The position numbers were made by a program, and so were the translations under genes. A DNA stretch of 64,000 nucleotides, taken from the NCBI GenBank assembly GCA_910585285.1, contig CAJUDL010000010.1, forward strand, positions 1-64,000, written 5' to 3'. Below, piece after piece: positions 54,606-63,842 of the stretch; the first letter of the stretch is position 1; every line of letters begins with the position of its first letter. Source of the stretch: an uncultured Muribaculaceae bacterium (lineage in GTDB: Bacteria; Bacteroidota; Bacteroidia; Bacteroidales; Muribaculaceae). The notes under the pieces were generated by a model. The model did no database searches. It worked only from the letters and a program-made list of their open reading frames with translations, and had not been told where the DNA came from.

Positions 54606-56282
54606 ATGGCTTCGATAAGGAATTTTTTAGTGACATGCTCATTGGCGATTGGCGTTTCTCCGATTTTTGCAGAAATTCCGGCACAACTCTATCTTGCCGG
54701 AAATGAGAATGCTGAAATCAATGGTACGACAATTGGTAATTGGCAACTTGCTGATCCTCTTGTTATCACGACAGGGTCTGACATTGTGCTGAATGCAAAG
54801 AATCTGGAATATTTCAAGTTGTCGGAAACAAAAGGAACTGACAATAATGACTGGTCTGGCTTCAATAGCGGTGTCTGGGGTCCTGGGGATCTTGTTGCAG
54901 AACGGCATTTTGGATATTCAATGCCTTTTGGCAAAGGTGGCAAACAATTCGACTGCCCATGGAAGGGTGATTGGACAATTGAAATATCCGCAGACCTTAC
55001 TTCAATAAAATACACCACTACTACTCCGGCTCCGGAATTTTACATGCTTCCCGGCTTGGACAATTTTAACGATGAAAAGTGGAAAATGGAAAAGGAAGAT
55101 GGTGTTCAGGCATATTGGATTGATGTGACAGATGAGAACTCTTTGAGTGATAAATGGGTTTATTTTGCGATCAAGGCTGATGGTAATTTTTGGACTAACA
55201 AATATTGGCAAATAGGCTCGGAACCGGTCTTAAATGAATCTGTTGGCTGTGTTTATCAAACCGATGGTGCAGTTAAGTTTCCATCCGCTTATACAGGAAC
55301 TGTCAAACTTGTGTTTGAAAACACTCAGCAGTGGGGAAGAACTGTAAAAGTAACATTTTTTGATAAAATCCTGGAACATAAATCGCCATGTACCAAGTTA
55401 TACGTTGCCGGTTCAAACGAAACGACAGTTAATGGCGTAAAACTCGGTAACTGGAATATAGTATCTCCTCTTGAAGTGGAGCTTGTTGAAGATAAGTTTA
55501 CATTTGAATGTGTGAATCTCACAAATTTAGACATATCTTTGCGGAGAGCAAAAAGTCAAGATCAGGATGGCTGGGATTTATGGAAGATAAACAGAATTTG
55601 CCCGGCTGAGGCAATAACCGATTCTAATATTGGAAAGGCGATTGCTTTGAAGGGACCCGGAGAGGGCGAAGAGGCTGCCGGAACAACAACTGTTCCGTAT
55701 ACGGGTAATTGGGTGATTACTATAGATAAGGATCTTAAGACCATTACTGTTACGGAAAAGGATGCAGTATACCATCTGTATCATGACGGCAATTGGGATA
55801 ATTTCGTTCAGGATAAGTGGCGTTTTGAGAAAGAAGAGAATTTAGACAACGTTTACTGGCTTGATGTAACGTCACTTCCTTCAACATCAAATATGAACAT
55901 AATTAAAGACGGTGACTGGAATCACTGGTGGATGAGTCCGGTACGTCCCGTTGATTTGAATGGAGGAGAAATGACATGGGTTTATAAACTTGACAAAAAT
56001 CCTGAAGGTAAATGTATTCCTGACGGCGAAACCTATTCAGGATCTATACGTATTGAGGTTCCGAAGGTGGCAGGTAGTAATTCAGTATTAAAAGCTAGAT
56101 TCTTCCCGTCTTTTATAGAACACAATTCAGAGGGCATGCCGACCGGTGTCGCCGATGTCTTGTTGGATGAGAATGCAGATGTGGAGTATTATAATTTGCA
56201 GGGAATCCGGATTGCCAATCCTGAGCATGGAAATTTCTACATAGTGCGTCAAGGTTTAACATCCAAGAAGATTGTATATTGA
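54606..56282 (+). CDS. secreted four-module protein, paralog of the preceding gene
   Basis: A signal peptide covers residues 1-22 of 558. Four modules are arranged A-B-A-B: A1 (about 25-150, AQLYLAGNENAE, GNWQLAD), B1 (about 152-265, FYMLPGLDNFNDEKW), A2 (about 268-395, TKLYVAGSNETT, GNWNIVS) and B2 (about 397-515, YHLYHDGNWDNF, YWLDVTS, NHWWMSPVRP). A2-B2 matches the whole preceding protein most closely, so one gene arose by duplication of an A-B unit. The end (YYNLQGIRI, then GNFYIV) is a type IX-like tail. It shares a transcript with the gene before it. Glycan binding is inferred from tryptophans and the PUL context. Confidence 0.7.
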   Translation: MASIRNFLVTCSLAIGVSPIFAEIPAQLYLAGNENAEINGTTIGNWQLADPLVITTGSDIVLNAKNLEYFKLSETKGTDNNDWSGFNSGVWGPGDLVAERHFGYSMPFGKGGKQFDCPWKGDWTIEISADLTSIKYTTTTPAPEFYMLPGLDNFNDEKWKMEKEDGVQAYWIDVTDENSLSDKWVYFAIKADGNFWTNKYWQIGSEPVLNESVGCVYQTDGAVKFPSAYTGTVKLVFENTQQWGRTVKVTFFDKILEHKSPCTKLYVAGSNETTVNGVKLGNWNIVSPLEVELVEDKFTFECVNLTNLDISLRRAKSQDQDGWDLWKINRICPAEAITDSNIGKAIALKGPGEGEEAAGTTTVPYTGNWVITIDKDLKTITVTEKDAVYHLYHDGNWDNFVQDKWRFEKEENLDNVYWLDVTSLPSTSNMNIIKDGDWNHWWMSPVRPVDLNGGEMTWVYKLDKNPEGKCIPDGETYSGSIRIEVPKVAGSNSVLKARFFPSFIEHNSEGMPTGVADVLLDENADVEYYNLQGIRIANPEHGNFYIVRQGLTSKKIVY

Positions 56283-56339
56283 AGATAATGAAGCTATTTA
56301 AATAACCTCATTATAAAATTAACAGTAAATTATAGAGTA

Positions 56340-56370
56340 GCAGTGCGTGGGACAAGTGCCTGCGCATTGC
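56340..56370 (+). terminator. hairpin after the four-module gene
   Basis: GCAGTGCGTGG (56340-56350) pairs with CTGCGCATTGC (56360-56370), 11 pairs including three wobbles, followed by TTTAAACT. It probably ends or attenuates the transcript before the esterase gene. Confidence 0.55.
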
Positions 56371-56399
56371 TTTAAACTCTCATAAGGTGTCCAAATATT

Positions 56400-57680
56400 A
56401 TGAAAAAGATTGTTGTCGTGTTTATGACTGTATTTTTTGCAGTCGTAAATACTGTCTTGTCGCAGAATGCAGGGAAGGAGGTATATGTAGTTGTTTCACC
56501 AGATCATGAAGACTGGATATACAAAGTCGGGGAAACTGCTACTTTTACAGTGATGGTTCTGAAGTCTCAAACGATAATGAGGAATGCAGTCGTGGATTAT
56601 GAATTCGGTCCTGAGTTCTATCCTGAGAAGAGTGAGAAGGGAAAGGTGCTCAAAGACGGCATTATGAAAATCAGCGGAACAATGAATAAACCGGGCTTTC
56701 TTCGTTTCATAGTTAATGCTCATGATGGAGACCATCAGTACAGGGGTCTCGGAACAGCAGCGTTTGACCCGGATAACATACAACCCTCTACAACTATGCC
56801 TGATGATTTTGAAGAGTTCTGGGAAAAGAGTCTGAAAGATGCCCGCCAGATTCCTCTTGCCCCTAAAATGACTTTATTGCCTGAAAGATGTACGCAGACT
56901 GATAATGTGTATCAAGTGAGTTACAACACAGAAAGATTCGGCGGCAGGTTTTATGGCATTCTCAGTGTTCCGAAGGCTTCTGGAAAATATCCGGCGTTGC
57001 TCAGACTCCCCGGTGCCGGTTGCCGACCTTACAAGGGCGATACTTATACTGCTCAAGGAAAGATCATAACACTTGAAATAGGGATACATGGATTGCCTGT
57101 GAATCTGGATCCGGAAGTGTATGAAAGTTTGATAAATGGAAGTCTGAATAATTATTGGAGATACGGACTGCAAGACCGTAAGTCAAGTTATTATCATCAT
57201 GTTATATGCGGGGCAGCAAGATCTGTGGATTTTATATATTCTTTACCGGAATTTGATGGCAAGAAGCTTGTGGCATCCGGTGGTTCGCAGGGTGGGGCAC
57301 TGTCAATAATTACAGCCGCTTTGGATCCAAGGATATCATATATCACTGTCGCACATCCTGCATTGTGTGATCATCATGCGAGTCTTGAAAATAGAGCACC
57401 GGGATGGCCTCAATATTTCTTCGGAGATAAGAACCCTGATAAGAATATGCTCGAAACAGCAAGATATTATGATGTCGTTAATTTTGCTCGCTTACTGAAA
57501 ACACCAGGTTGGTACACGTGGGGATTTAATGATACCGTATGTCCTCCCACATCCTTTTATGCCGCTTTCAATGTTATTAAAGCACCTAAGAAGAAGTCTG
57601 TTTACCTTGAGACAGAGCATTTCACGTTTCCATCACAATGGGATGAATGGCTTGAAGAGATTCGAAATCAATTGAAGTAA
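56400..57680 (+). CDS. secreted acetylxylan-esterase-type hydrolase (CE7-like)
   Basis: A signal peptide covers residues 1-21 of 426. An extra beta-sandwich domain (about 25-125) precedes the alpha/beta hydrolase domain. The catalytic serine is in GGSQGG near residue 300, the aspartate in GFNDTVCPPTS near residue 380, and the histidine in TEHFTFP near residue 403, in the order of the AXE1/CE7 family. It would remove acetyl groups from xylan or other hemicellulose so that glycosidases can act. It is 118 bases from the four-module gene on the same strand, at the right end of the PUL. Confidence 0.85.
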   Translation: MKKIVVVFMTVFFAVVNTVLSQNAGKEVYVVVSPDHEDWIYKVGETATFTVMVLKSQTIMRNAVVDYEFGPEFYPEKSEKGKVLKDGIMKISGTMNKPGFLRFIVNAHDGDHQYRGLGTAAFDPDNIQPSTTMPDDFEEFWEKSLKDARQIPLAPKMTLLPERCTQTDNVYQVSYNTERFGGRFYGILSVPKASGKYPALLRLPGAGCRPYKGDTYTAQGKIITLEIGIHGLPVNLDPEVYESLINGSLNNYWRYGLQDRKSSYYHHVICGAARSVDFIYSLPEFDGKKLVASGGSQGGALSIITAALDPRISYITVAHPALCDHHASLENRAPGWPQYFFGDKNPDKNMLETARYYDVVNFARLLKTPGWYTWGFNDTVCPPTSFYAAFNVIKAPKKKSVYLETEHFTFPSQWDEWLEEIRNQLK

Positions 57681-57785
57681 TAAGCCCTCGGCTTCCGCGT
57701 CGGCACAGAAAAAGAGAGGAGCTTCTGGAAAAAGATGGAGCCACTGAAGAGAGAGGGAGATTCTGCCGGCGCGGAGGAGGGGAGA

Positions 57786-58454
57786 TTATTTGCGGCCGAA
57801 GTCGGCTGGGACTTCGCCCCAGCGCTCGGTCTGCCATTTGAGGATGGGAGAGGAGTAGGTGTGGGTGTTGAGCCAGGATAGGGCGCGCTCCATCATGCGG
57901 AAGCTCTGTTCGTTGGCGGCTTCGCGGGCGAGCTGTGTCTTTACCTTGCGGTTTCTGACCCATGCCATGCCGGTGACGGAGTCGCTGTAGATGGTGTGGG
58001 TTTCGCCGGTTTGCTGCATGAGGGCGAGGGCGTGGACAATGGCAAGAAATTCACCAATGTTGTTGGTGGATTTCTCGAACGGTCCGACGCGGAAAATCTC
58101 TTTGCCGGTCATCAGCTCTACTCCCCGATATTCCATTCGTCCGGGATTGCCGAGACATGAGGCATCGACTGCCCAGCCGTTGAGATCTATTTCAGGGAAT
58201 GAAAAATAATCGGGCTGACTATTTTTAGGCAGATTGGCGCGGGATGAATCCAGCAGAAGATTCCCGAGGTCTTTTTTGTCTTCTCTTACTTCGGAGCGGC
58301 GGAAAGCCTCGGCGGCAGCCTGCGGTGAGTCATAGCTCTTGAAGAGGGCACCGGGAAAGTTGTCAACCTGCTCCATAGCGTCATCGAGGTTATCATAGAC
58401 GCCGGGCACGCGGCCTTTCCACACTACATAGAATCTTTTGCTGTAATTGGGCAT
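57786..58454 (-). CDS. rnhA: ribonuclease HI with N-terminal viroplasmin-like domain
   Basis: Residues 5-50 form the caulimovirus viroplasmin-type RNA/DNA-hybrid-binding domain (FYVVWKGRVPGVYD, then AEAFRRSE). The RNase H fold follows (about 80-222) with its carboxylates: VDASCLGNPG, NNIGEFLA, IYSDSVTG and PADFGRK. It removes RNA from RNA-DNA hybrids. The length (222 aa) is as usual for this two-domain Bacteroidetes form. It is the last gene of a minus-strand series from ftsA to rnhA, but a repeat-filled gap separates it from pdxB. Confidence 0.93.
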   Translation of the reverse strand: MPNYSKRFYVVWKGRVPGVYDNLDDAMEQVDNFPGALFKSYDSPQAAAEAFRRSEVREDKKDLGNLLLDSSRANLPKNSQPDYFSFPEIDLNGWAVDASCLGNPGRMEYRGVELMTGKEIFRVGPFEKSTNNIGEFLAIVHALALMQQTGETHTIYSDSVTGMAWVRNRKVKTQLAREAANEQSFRMMERALSWLNTHTYSSPILKWQTERWGEVPADFGRK

Positions 58455-58494
58455 GACTTTTAATAATCGGATTTTGGGGTTTAATTAGGAGGAG

Positions 58495-58630
58495 GGAGGC
58501 TTGCGGCTAGGAGGAGGGCGAGGCTTGCGGCTTGGGGAGAGCAAGGCTTGCGGCTCGGAACCGCGAGTAAGGCTCGCGTCTTGAAACCGCGAGTAAGGCT
58601 CGCGGCACGGAAAAGCGGGCAGAGCCCGCT
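58495..58630. repeat. GC-rich palindromic repeats between pdxB and rnhA
   Basis: Imperfect units with the core GGCTTGCGGCT or GGCTCGCGG appear at 58495-58508, 58518-58532, 58541-58558, 58561-58579 and 58587-58605, and AGCGGGC-AGA-GCCCGCT at 58614-58630 is a perfect 7-bp hairpin. CCGCGAG-TAAGG-CTCGCGG (58587-58605) is another. They would form a series of stable hairpins in the message between the two genes. Confidence 0.7.
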
Positions 58631-58637
58631 AAGCCCG

Positions 58638-59675
58638 CTATGACACTTCTTCGCGGTAGTTGTAGTTGCGGCGGAGGGTGTCGAAGGCAGCGGGATCGGA
58701 GCGGAGGGCGGCGGTGTCTATGGCGGGATCGTAGGAGGAGATGATGGATTCTACGGTTAGGTCTTTGGGGGAGATATAGGCGGGGGCGAGTCCGTTTTTG
58801 TCAACTTCAAAACCGAAGAATTTCTCTAACTCTTCGAGAACCATACGGGTGGCGCGTTCTTTCCCTTGTCGAGAGTAGCCGGCGATGTGGAAGGTGGCTA
58901 TGTCGGCAAGATCGAGAAGTTCGCGATTGATGTCGGGCTCTCCCTCCCATGTATCAATGACCGCACGGATCTTTCCATCTCGGAGGGGTTGGAGGATGGC
59001 TTGAGTATCAAGCACTGGACCTCTGGCTGCATTTATGAATATCGCTCCCGGTTTCATCGCCGCTATCTCCTTGTCGGAGATGAGATGATAAGTTGGATGG
59101 TTGCCGTCGCGAGTGAGGGGGGTATGGAGCGTTACGGCATCGCATTCTTTCAAAAGGGTTTCCAGCGGGGCATAGTCAATCCCTCTATCTGGTCCCGGTT
59201 TAGATGGAGTGGTTACCGGTATGCCTGCTTCCTGCTTTGGAGGGTCGCTCACAAGTATCCGCGCCCCGAGGATGTGTCCCCAATCCGCTACTATTGAACC
59301 GATATTTCCACATCCCACCACTCCGAGAGTGTGCTTTTTCGGATCAAACCCTTTACGAAGCAATGCCGACCAGACATATTGCGCCACAGCCGGTGCGTTG
59401 CATCCGGGACTGTTGACAACCTTTATTCCGGCATTCTGACACCATGGGATATCTATTTGGTCTACCCCGATAGTTGCGGTTGCTATTATCTTGACGCCGC
59501 TTTCAGCGAGCAGAGAACTGTCGCAGCGCGTGCGAGTACGGATGACCATCGCATCCGCATTGCGTACATTGGCAGGAGTGAAACCGAACTGGTCAACGTA
59601 TTCCACGTTGGCAACGGGTTCGAGCCTTCCCTGAATATAGGGTATGTTGTCGTCTATTATAATCTTTGGCTTCAT
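58638..59675 (-). CDS. pdxB: 4-phosphoerythronate dehydrogenase
   Basis: The 345-aa protein has the D-2-hydroxyacid dehydrogenase layout with the PdxB details: KIIIDDNIPYI at the start, TATIGVDQID, NSPGCNAPAVAQYV (about residues 89-102), NAD-binding VVGCGNIGS (about 117-125), the catalytic arginine and glutamate region (INAARGPV, DTWEGEP) and the histidine in FHIAGYS. It makes the second step of the pyridoxal phosphate pathway from erythrose-4-P. E. coli PdxB has 378 residues, so this is a short version with a trimmed dimerisation end. Confidence 0.92.
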   Translation of the reverse strand: MKPKIIIDDNIPYIQGRLEPVANVEYVDQFGFTPANVRNADAMVIRTRTRCDSSLLAESGVKIIATATIGVDQIDIPWCQNAGIKVVNSPGCNAPAVAQYVWSALLRKGFDPKKHTLGVVGCGNIGSIVADWGHILGARILVSDPPKQEAGIPVTTPSKPGPDRGIDYAPLETLLKECDAVTLHTPLTRDGNHPTYHLISDKEIAAMKPGAIFINAARGPVLDTQAILQPLRDGKIRAVIDTWEGEPDINRELLDLADIATFHIAGYSRQGKERATRMVLEELEKFFGFEVDKNGLAPAYISPKDLTVESIISSYDPAIDTAALRSDPAAFDTLRRNYNYREEVS

Positions 59676-59714
59676 AATATCATGATAGAAGAGGTTCTAT
59701 ATCATAACAGGAAT

Positions 59715-60707
59715 CTATATCATAACAGAAGAGGGTGTTATTCCTATCTCCATCAATACGTATGAAGCGATATACAGGAGTGTAATCAGGAAAATAACCG
59801 CTTGGGGATGCCTGACATTATGCAGTGCAAAAAGATTTGCGAGCTGAACACCCAGTACGAGATATATTGTTGCCATATATGCCGGAACATTGTCAACATC
59901 CCAGACAATGCTGATTGCTGATGCCAGTCCGAGGATTATGATGGCGTTATTGAGAAGACGTCTACGAGTGTTGCCTGCATACAGCTTTACTGCGTTATAA
60001 AGCGCAATAATAAGTGCCATCACTATGGTTACCGCACAGTTCAATAGCCCCACAAAAATTGTCTGTTTTGAGCCGAATCCATCAAATAGATTCGTGAAAG
60101 TAGGCAAGGAAAATGATTCCAAGGGAATCAATCCGAAGCCAATGCCGATCCAATAGGGGGCGACAATTCCCATTATAAAAGCTGTGAAACTTTTAATATT
60201 CAGACATTTGAGCACTACGGCTATCACTATGTATGCCGGTATGAAGAATACAAAGGCATACTGAAACATTGAGCCGAGCGACAGAATGGAGCCGACAATG
60301 AAGAGCTGCTGCATCCCTTTTTGCGACCGATAGCATCCGAACATGAGATGCAGACATATCAGGTTGGCTGCCATGAGTATCATGGAGGATGTCAGCATCC
60401 CGTCTATCCAAGGGTTTGCACCGCATAAAAATATGAAAGCTGCAGGAAGCACGGTGTCGCTGCTGCTGATAAAATTATAGGTCTTGTTGAAGAGATGGAG
60501 CGACAAACCCAATACGATTATCAGCGTGAGATTGAGAATCCATGAGGCGACAGGGGGTATTGTCCATGTATTTGGCGAAGGCATACAAATCCCTAACTCA
60601 CCTTTCAGAAGCTGCGGGTCGCCAATGAAAAATTCAATGGCGCTCATTGCGCAGGCAAGAATGATGGCGAGTATTAATCCACCGTTGCCAATGATTCTAT
60701 ATCTCAT
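59715..60707 (-). CDS. integral membrane protein of unknown function
   Basis: A 330-aa protein with about ten hydrophobic helices spread over its length and short loops. Motifs such as CGANPWIDGML and GIVAPYWIGIGFGLI occur, but I do not recognise the family with certainty; similar proteins are found next to cell-division and nucleotide genes of Bacteroidetes. Its start overlaps the stop of the methyltransferase gene by one base (TAATG), so the two are translationally coupled. There is no signal of transport specificity. Confidence 0.75.
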   Translation of the reverse strand: MRYRIIGNGGLILAIILACAMSAIEFFIGDPQLLKGELGICMPSPNTWTIPPVASWILNLTLIIVLGLSLHLFNKTYNFISSSDTVLPAAFIFLCGANPWIDGMLTSSMILMAANLICLHLMFGCYRSQKGMQQLFIVGSILSLGSMFQYAFVFFIPAYIVIAVVLKCLNIKSFTAFIMGIVAPYWIGIGFGLIPLESFSLPTFTNLFDGFGSKQTIFVGLLNCAVTIVMALIIALYNAVKLYAGNTRRRLLNNAIIILGLASAISIVWDVDNVPAYMATIYLVLGVQLANLFALHNVRHPQAVIFLITLLYIASYVLMEIGITPSSVMI

Positions 60708-62401
60708 TAATCTTCGTAATCTTCAGTTTCAGTTTTAGGCTTGCGACGGGAACGAAGTTTATAGTCCGAGAAGCGATAGGCGTCGCTTTCCGGGAGGATC
60801 GGACCTTTGTGGCTCGGTTCCACAGCCGGTTTTATTTTGCGTTCGAAAGGTTTGCGGTCAGAAAATTTCCGATCACGATCGAACGGTTTTCGGTCTGATG
60901 GTTTTCTGTCGCGGTCGAAAGGTTTCTTGTCACGATCGAAAGGCTTTCTGTCGGTGAATTTCTTATCGCGGTCGAACGGTTTACGGTCAGAACGTTCGAA
61001 TTTACGATCCCCGTGGAATTTCTCCTTGCTTTCGAACAGCGGCCCGTCATCATTCCTCTGGCGGTCGAATGATTTACGTTCACGTTCTTTGGCGAATTTC
61101 CTGTCACCTCCTTTTGACTGCTTGCGGTCGTTATGCCCGAACTTGCGGGTTTCCTTTTTCCAATCGTCGTCAGAGATATGTTTCATTTTGCGGGGGCGAC
61201 GTTGCTCCTCAGCTTCTTCCTCAGAAAGTTTGCCGAGTGAGCCGCCATCAGCGCGGAAAGAATCGTAACGACCATCGAAGAGCACATACTCACGCAGTGA
61301 GCATTCGAGACTTCCGTTGAGAAGCGGAATCTTGATTGTGGGCTTGAGACCGATATTTCCGAATTCTTCATTATCCGGACCAATTATCCATGCATTCCAA
61401 CCTGCAAAATTCTTTTTCAAAGCAGATCCGATGCCCTTGTAGAGAGCAGTGAGATCATCGGGTTTAAGACGCTCTCCGTAAGGAGGATTCATCACGAGGA
61501 TGCCAGGTTCAGGATTGTCTGTCCACTCGCTCATCGGTTGGCATACAATCTCTACCATGTCATCTACCTTAGCTTCACGCACATTCTTGCGGGCAATAGC
61601 AACAGCTTCGGCATCGATGTCGCCACCATAGATCTTGAATGCGAATTCTTTCTCTGCGCTGTCATCATTATAGATATCTTCGAAGAGTTCTTTGTCGAAA
61701 TCGGGCCATTTCTCAAAGGCAAACTGCTGGCGGAAGATCCCGGGGTTGATGTTGGCGGCAATCAGGGCAGCTTCAATGAGGAATGTTCCCGAACCGCACA
61801 TCGGGTCAACGAAATTGCTGTCGCCTCTCCATCCGGTTTTCATGATGATTCCCGCAGCGAGCACTTCATTTATGGGAGCGGCTGTCTGCTCCACGCGATA
61901 ACCGCGCTTTGAAAGAGGTTCGCCACTTGAGTCAAGGGAGATTGTGATGCGGTCGTCGAAGATATGAACATTGAGCATCAAGTCTGCGCCTGATACCCTG
62001 ATCGACGGACGTTCACCATATTTATCGCGGAAATGATCGACAATACCGTCTTTAACGCGGTATGTCACATATTTTGAGTGCGAAAATTCATCGCTGTTGA
62101 CAGTTGAATCGATGGAGAATGTAGTTTGCGGAGTCATATATTTCTCCCATTCGATATCACGCACTATATCATAAAGTTCATCGGGATCTGAAGCCGTGAA
62201 TTTTTCGATAGGCTTTAGTATGCGCAGAGCTGTGCGGCAGCAAAGGTTGGCGCGATACATCATCTCAAGGTCTCCCTCGAAGCTCACCATTCGGCGACCC
62301 ATTTCAACATTCTCTGCACCGAGAGAGATCAATTCATCGCGCAAAACATCTTCCAATCCCTGGAAAGTCTTGGCGACCATCTGAAATTTCTGTTCAGTCA
62401 T
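60707..62401 (-). CDS. THUMP-domain RNA (guanine-N2) methyltransferase, RlmL/YpsC-like, with repeat tail
   Basis: Residues 1-165 form the ferredoxin-like/THUMP RNA-binding part. The methyltransferase domain (about 170-385) has DPMCGSGTFLIEAAL for SAM binding and NPPYGERL, the N2-guanine catalytic motif. These enzymes modify 23S rRNA G2445 or related sites. The last 170 residues are an unusual low-complexity tail of units rich in D, R, K, F and P (DRKPFDRD-like, six or more repeats), strongly charged, which probably binds RNA without folding. The length (564) is greater than the usual 380-400 because of this tail. Confidence 0.92.
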   Translation of the reverse strand: MTEQKFQMVAKTFQGLEDVLRDELISLGAENVEMGRRMVSFEGDLEMMYRANLCCRTALRILKPIEKFTASDPDELYDIVRDIEWEKYMTPQTTFSIDSTVNSDEFSHSKYVTYRVKDGIVDHFRDKYGERPSIRVSGADLMLNVHIFDDRITISLDSSGEPLSKRGYRVEQTAAPINEVLAAGIIMKTGWRGDSNFVDPMCGSGTFLIEAALIAANINPGIFRQQFAFEKWPDFDKELFEDIYNDDSAEKEFAFKIYGGDIDAEAVAIARKNVREAKVDDMVEIVCQPMSEWTDNPEPGILVMNPPYGERLKPDDLTALYKGIGSALKKNFAGWNAWIIGPDNEEFGNIGLKPTIKIPLLNGSLECSLREYVLFDGRYDSFRADGGSLGKLSEEEAEEQRRPRKMKHISDDDWKKETRKFGHNDRKQSKGGDRKFAKERERKSFDRQRNDDGPLFESKEKFHGDRKFERSDRKPFDRDKKFTDRKPFDRDKKPFDRDRKPSDRKPFDRDRKFSDRKPFERKIKPAVEPSHKGPILPESDAYRFSDYKLRSRRKPKTETEDYED

Positions 62402-62419
62402 ATATATTTTTAGAAGTTT

Positions 62420-63823
62420 TTAGAAAGTAATTGGAGCTGCTCCGCGATCCAAATCACGCGGATCAGTCAGGTGAGGTTTCTGCTCAGTCTGTCCGATTTT
62501 GTTAATTTCGTCCTTAAAACCGGGAGCACGATTGAAAGCTTTGTGATTCTCAAGCATGGCTATAACATCGAGATCATCAAACTGCGACGGCTTGAGCACA
62601 ACATAACGTGTTTCATCAGATGCGCGGTTTTTCTCCTTGATTTTTTCATGCCCATAGATGGTGCCCATAGTTTCCTGAACCTCCATCTGCTTGATTTTGT
62701 CTTGAAGTGCTTTCTCACCAGTGGGTTGATCCTCGTCAGACACAAGCACTATGGGACCCATTTTATCGCCTCCAGATGTAACCGGTTTAACACATACAGT
62801 ATCTGACTCTTTCAAGGTCATATCGAAACCGGATGCGAGTACTGTAATTTTTACCTTGTCACCCATTCCCGGATTGTCACCGATACCCCACTTCACATCA
62901 ATGTTTGGAGGAAGTTGAGACGTGAACTGATTTATTTCCGACATCTCTTCCATCTTCAGTGAATTGGGAGAATCTTTCCAGCACACAACTTTGAGCAGAA
63001 TGCGTTTCGAGGAATATATATCGTGAGTTTTTAGTAACGGAGAATGGAGTGCCTTATCAATCGCTTTTGATATTCTGTGCTCACCTTCCCCTTCTGCTGT
63101 TGAGATGATGGCAGTGCCGGCTTCTTTCAGTGTCGTTTTAACATCTTGAAAATCGACATTGATATAGCAAGGTTCGGAAATTATTTCGGAGATGCTTCGG
63201 GCTGCATTTGCAAGAGTGTCGTCGGCTTTTCCGAAAGCATTGAAGAAATCGAGATCCTTATAGAGATCGATAAGATTTTCATTATTTATAACGAGAAGCG
63301 CGTCAACATGTTTCTTCATTTCTTTAGCGCCCTCAATGGCTTTGAGTATTTTTTTCTCACCTTCAAAGAAGAAAGGCACTGTGACAATGCCAATTGTGAG
63401 CATTCCGGCTTCTTTTGCCAGCTGAGCCACAACAGGCGCAGCGCCGGTACCAGTTCCACCTCCCATTCCGGCTGTAATAAAAACCATTTCGGTTTTGCTG
63501 TCAAAGAGTTCCTTGATTTTGTCGGCAGAAGCTTCCGCACATTGCCTGCCAACATCAGGAACGTTGCCAGCCCCAAGTCCGTTGGTGATTTCCTTTCCGA
63601 TAAGGAGCTTATTGGGAACAGGTGATTTCTCAAGATGCTGGGCATCTGTGTTGCATACCACGAAATTCACATGCGGGATTTTCTGCGCGTACATGTAGTT
63701 GACAGCGTTGCTGCCGCCACCTCCTACGCCAATGACTTTAATAATTGAGTCACTGGTGTCTTTTACAAAACCGGATTCATCAGTGAGATCGTGAAAATCG
63801 GGAGTATATGTATCGATATCCAT
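62420..63823 (-). CDS. ftsZ: cell division protein FtsZ
   Basis: The 467-aa tubulin homolog has VGGGGSNAVNYM (GTP base site, about residues 34-44), GGGTGTGAAPVVAQLA (tubulin signature, about 122-137), and the T7-loop region with NVDFQDVKTTL. The N terminus (MDIDTYTPDF) and a long C-terminal linker ending in RGAAPITF are usual for Bacteroidetes. It builds the Z ring. The ftsA gene lies directly upstream (19 bases), and the methyltransferase follows after 18 bases. Confidence 0.97.
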   Translation of the reverse strand: MDIDTYTPDFHDLTDESGFVKDTSDSIIKVIGVGGGGSNAVNYMYAQKIPHVNFVVCNTDAQHLEKSPVPNKLLIGKEITNGLGAGNVPDVGRQCAEASADKIKELFDSKTEMVFITAGMGGGTGTGAAPVVAQLAKEAGMLTIGIVTVPFFFEGEKKILKAIEGAKEMKKHVDALLVINNENLIDLYKDLDFFNAFGKADDTLANAARSISEIISEPCYINVDFQDVKTTLKEAGTAIISTAEGEGEHRISKAIDKALHSPLLKTHDIYSSKRILLKVVCWKDSPNSLKMEEMSEINQFTSQLPPNIDVKWGIGDNPGMGDKVKITVLASGFDMTLKESDTVCVKPVTSGGDKMGPIVLVSDEDQPTGEKALQDKIKQMEVQETMGTIYGHEKIKEKNRASDETRYVVLKPSQFDDLDVIAMLENHKAFNRAPGFKDEINKIGQTEQKPHLTDPRDLDRGAAPITF

Positions 63824-63842
63824 TTGAGTAAGATTCTAAGGG

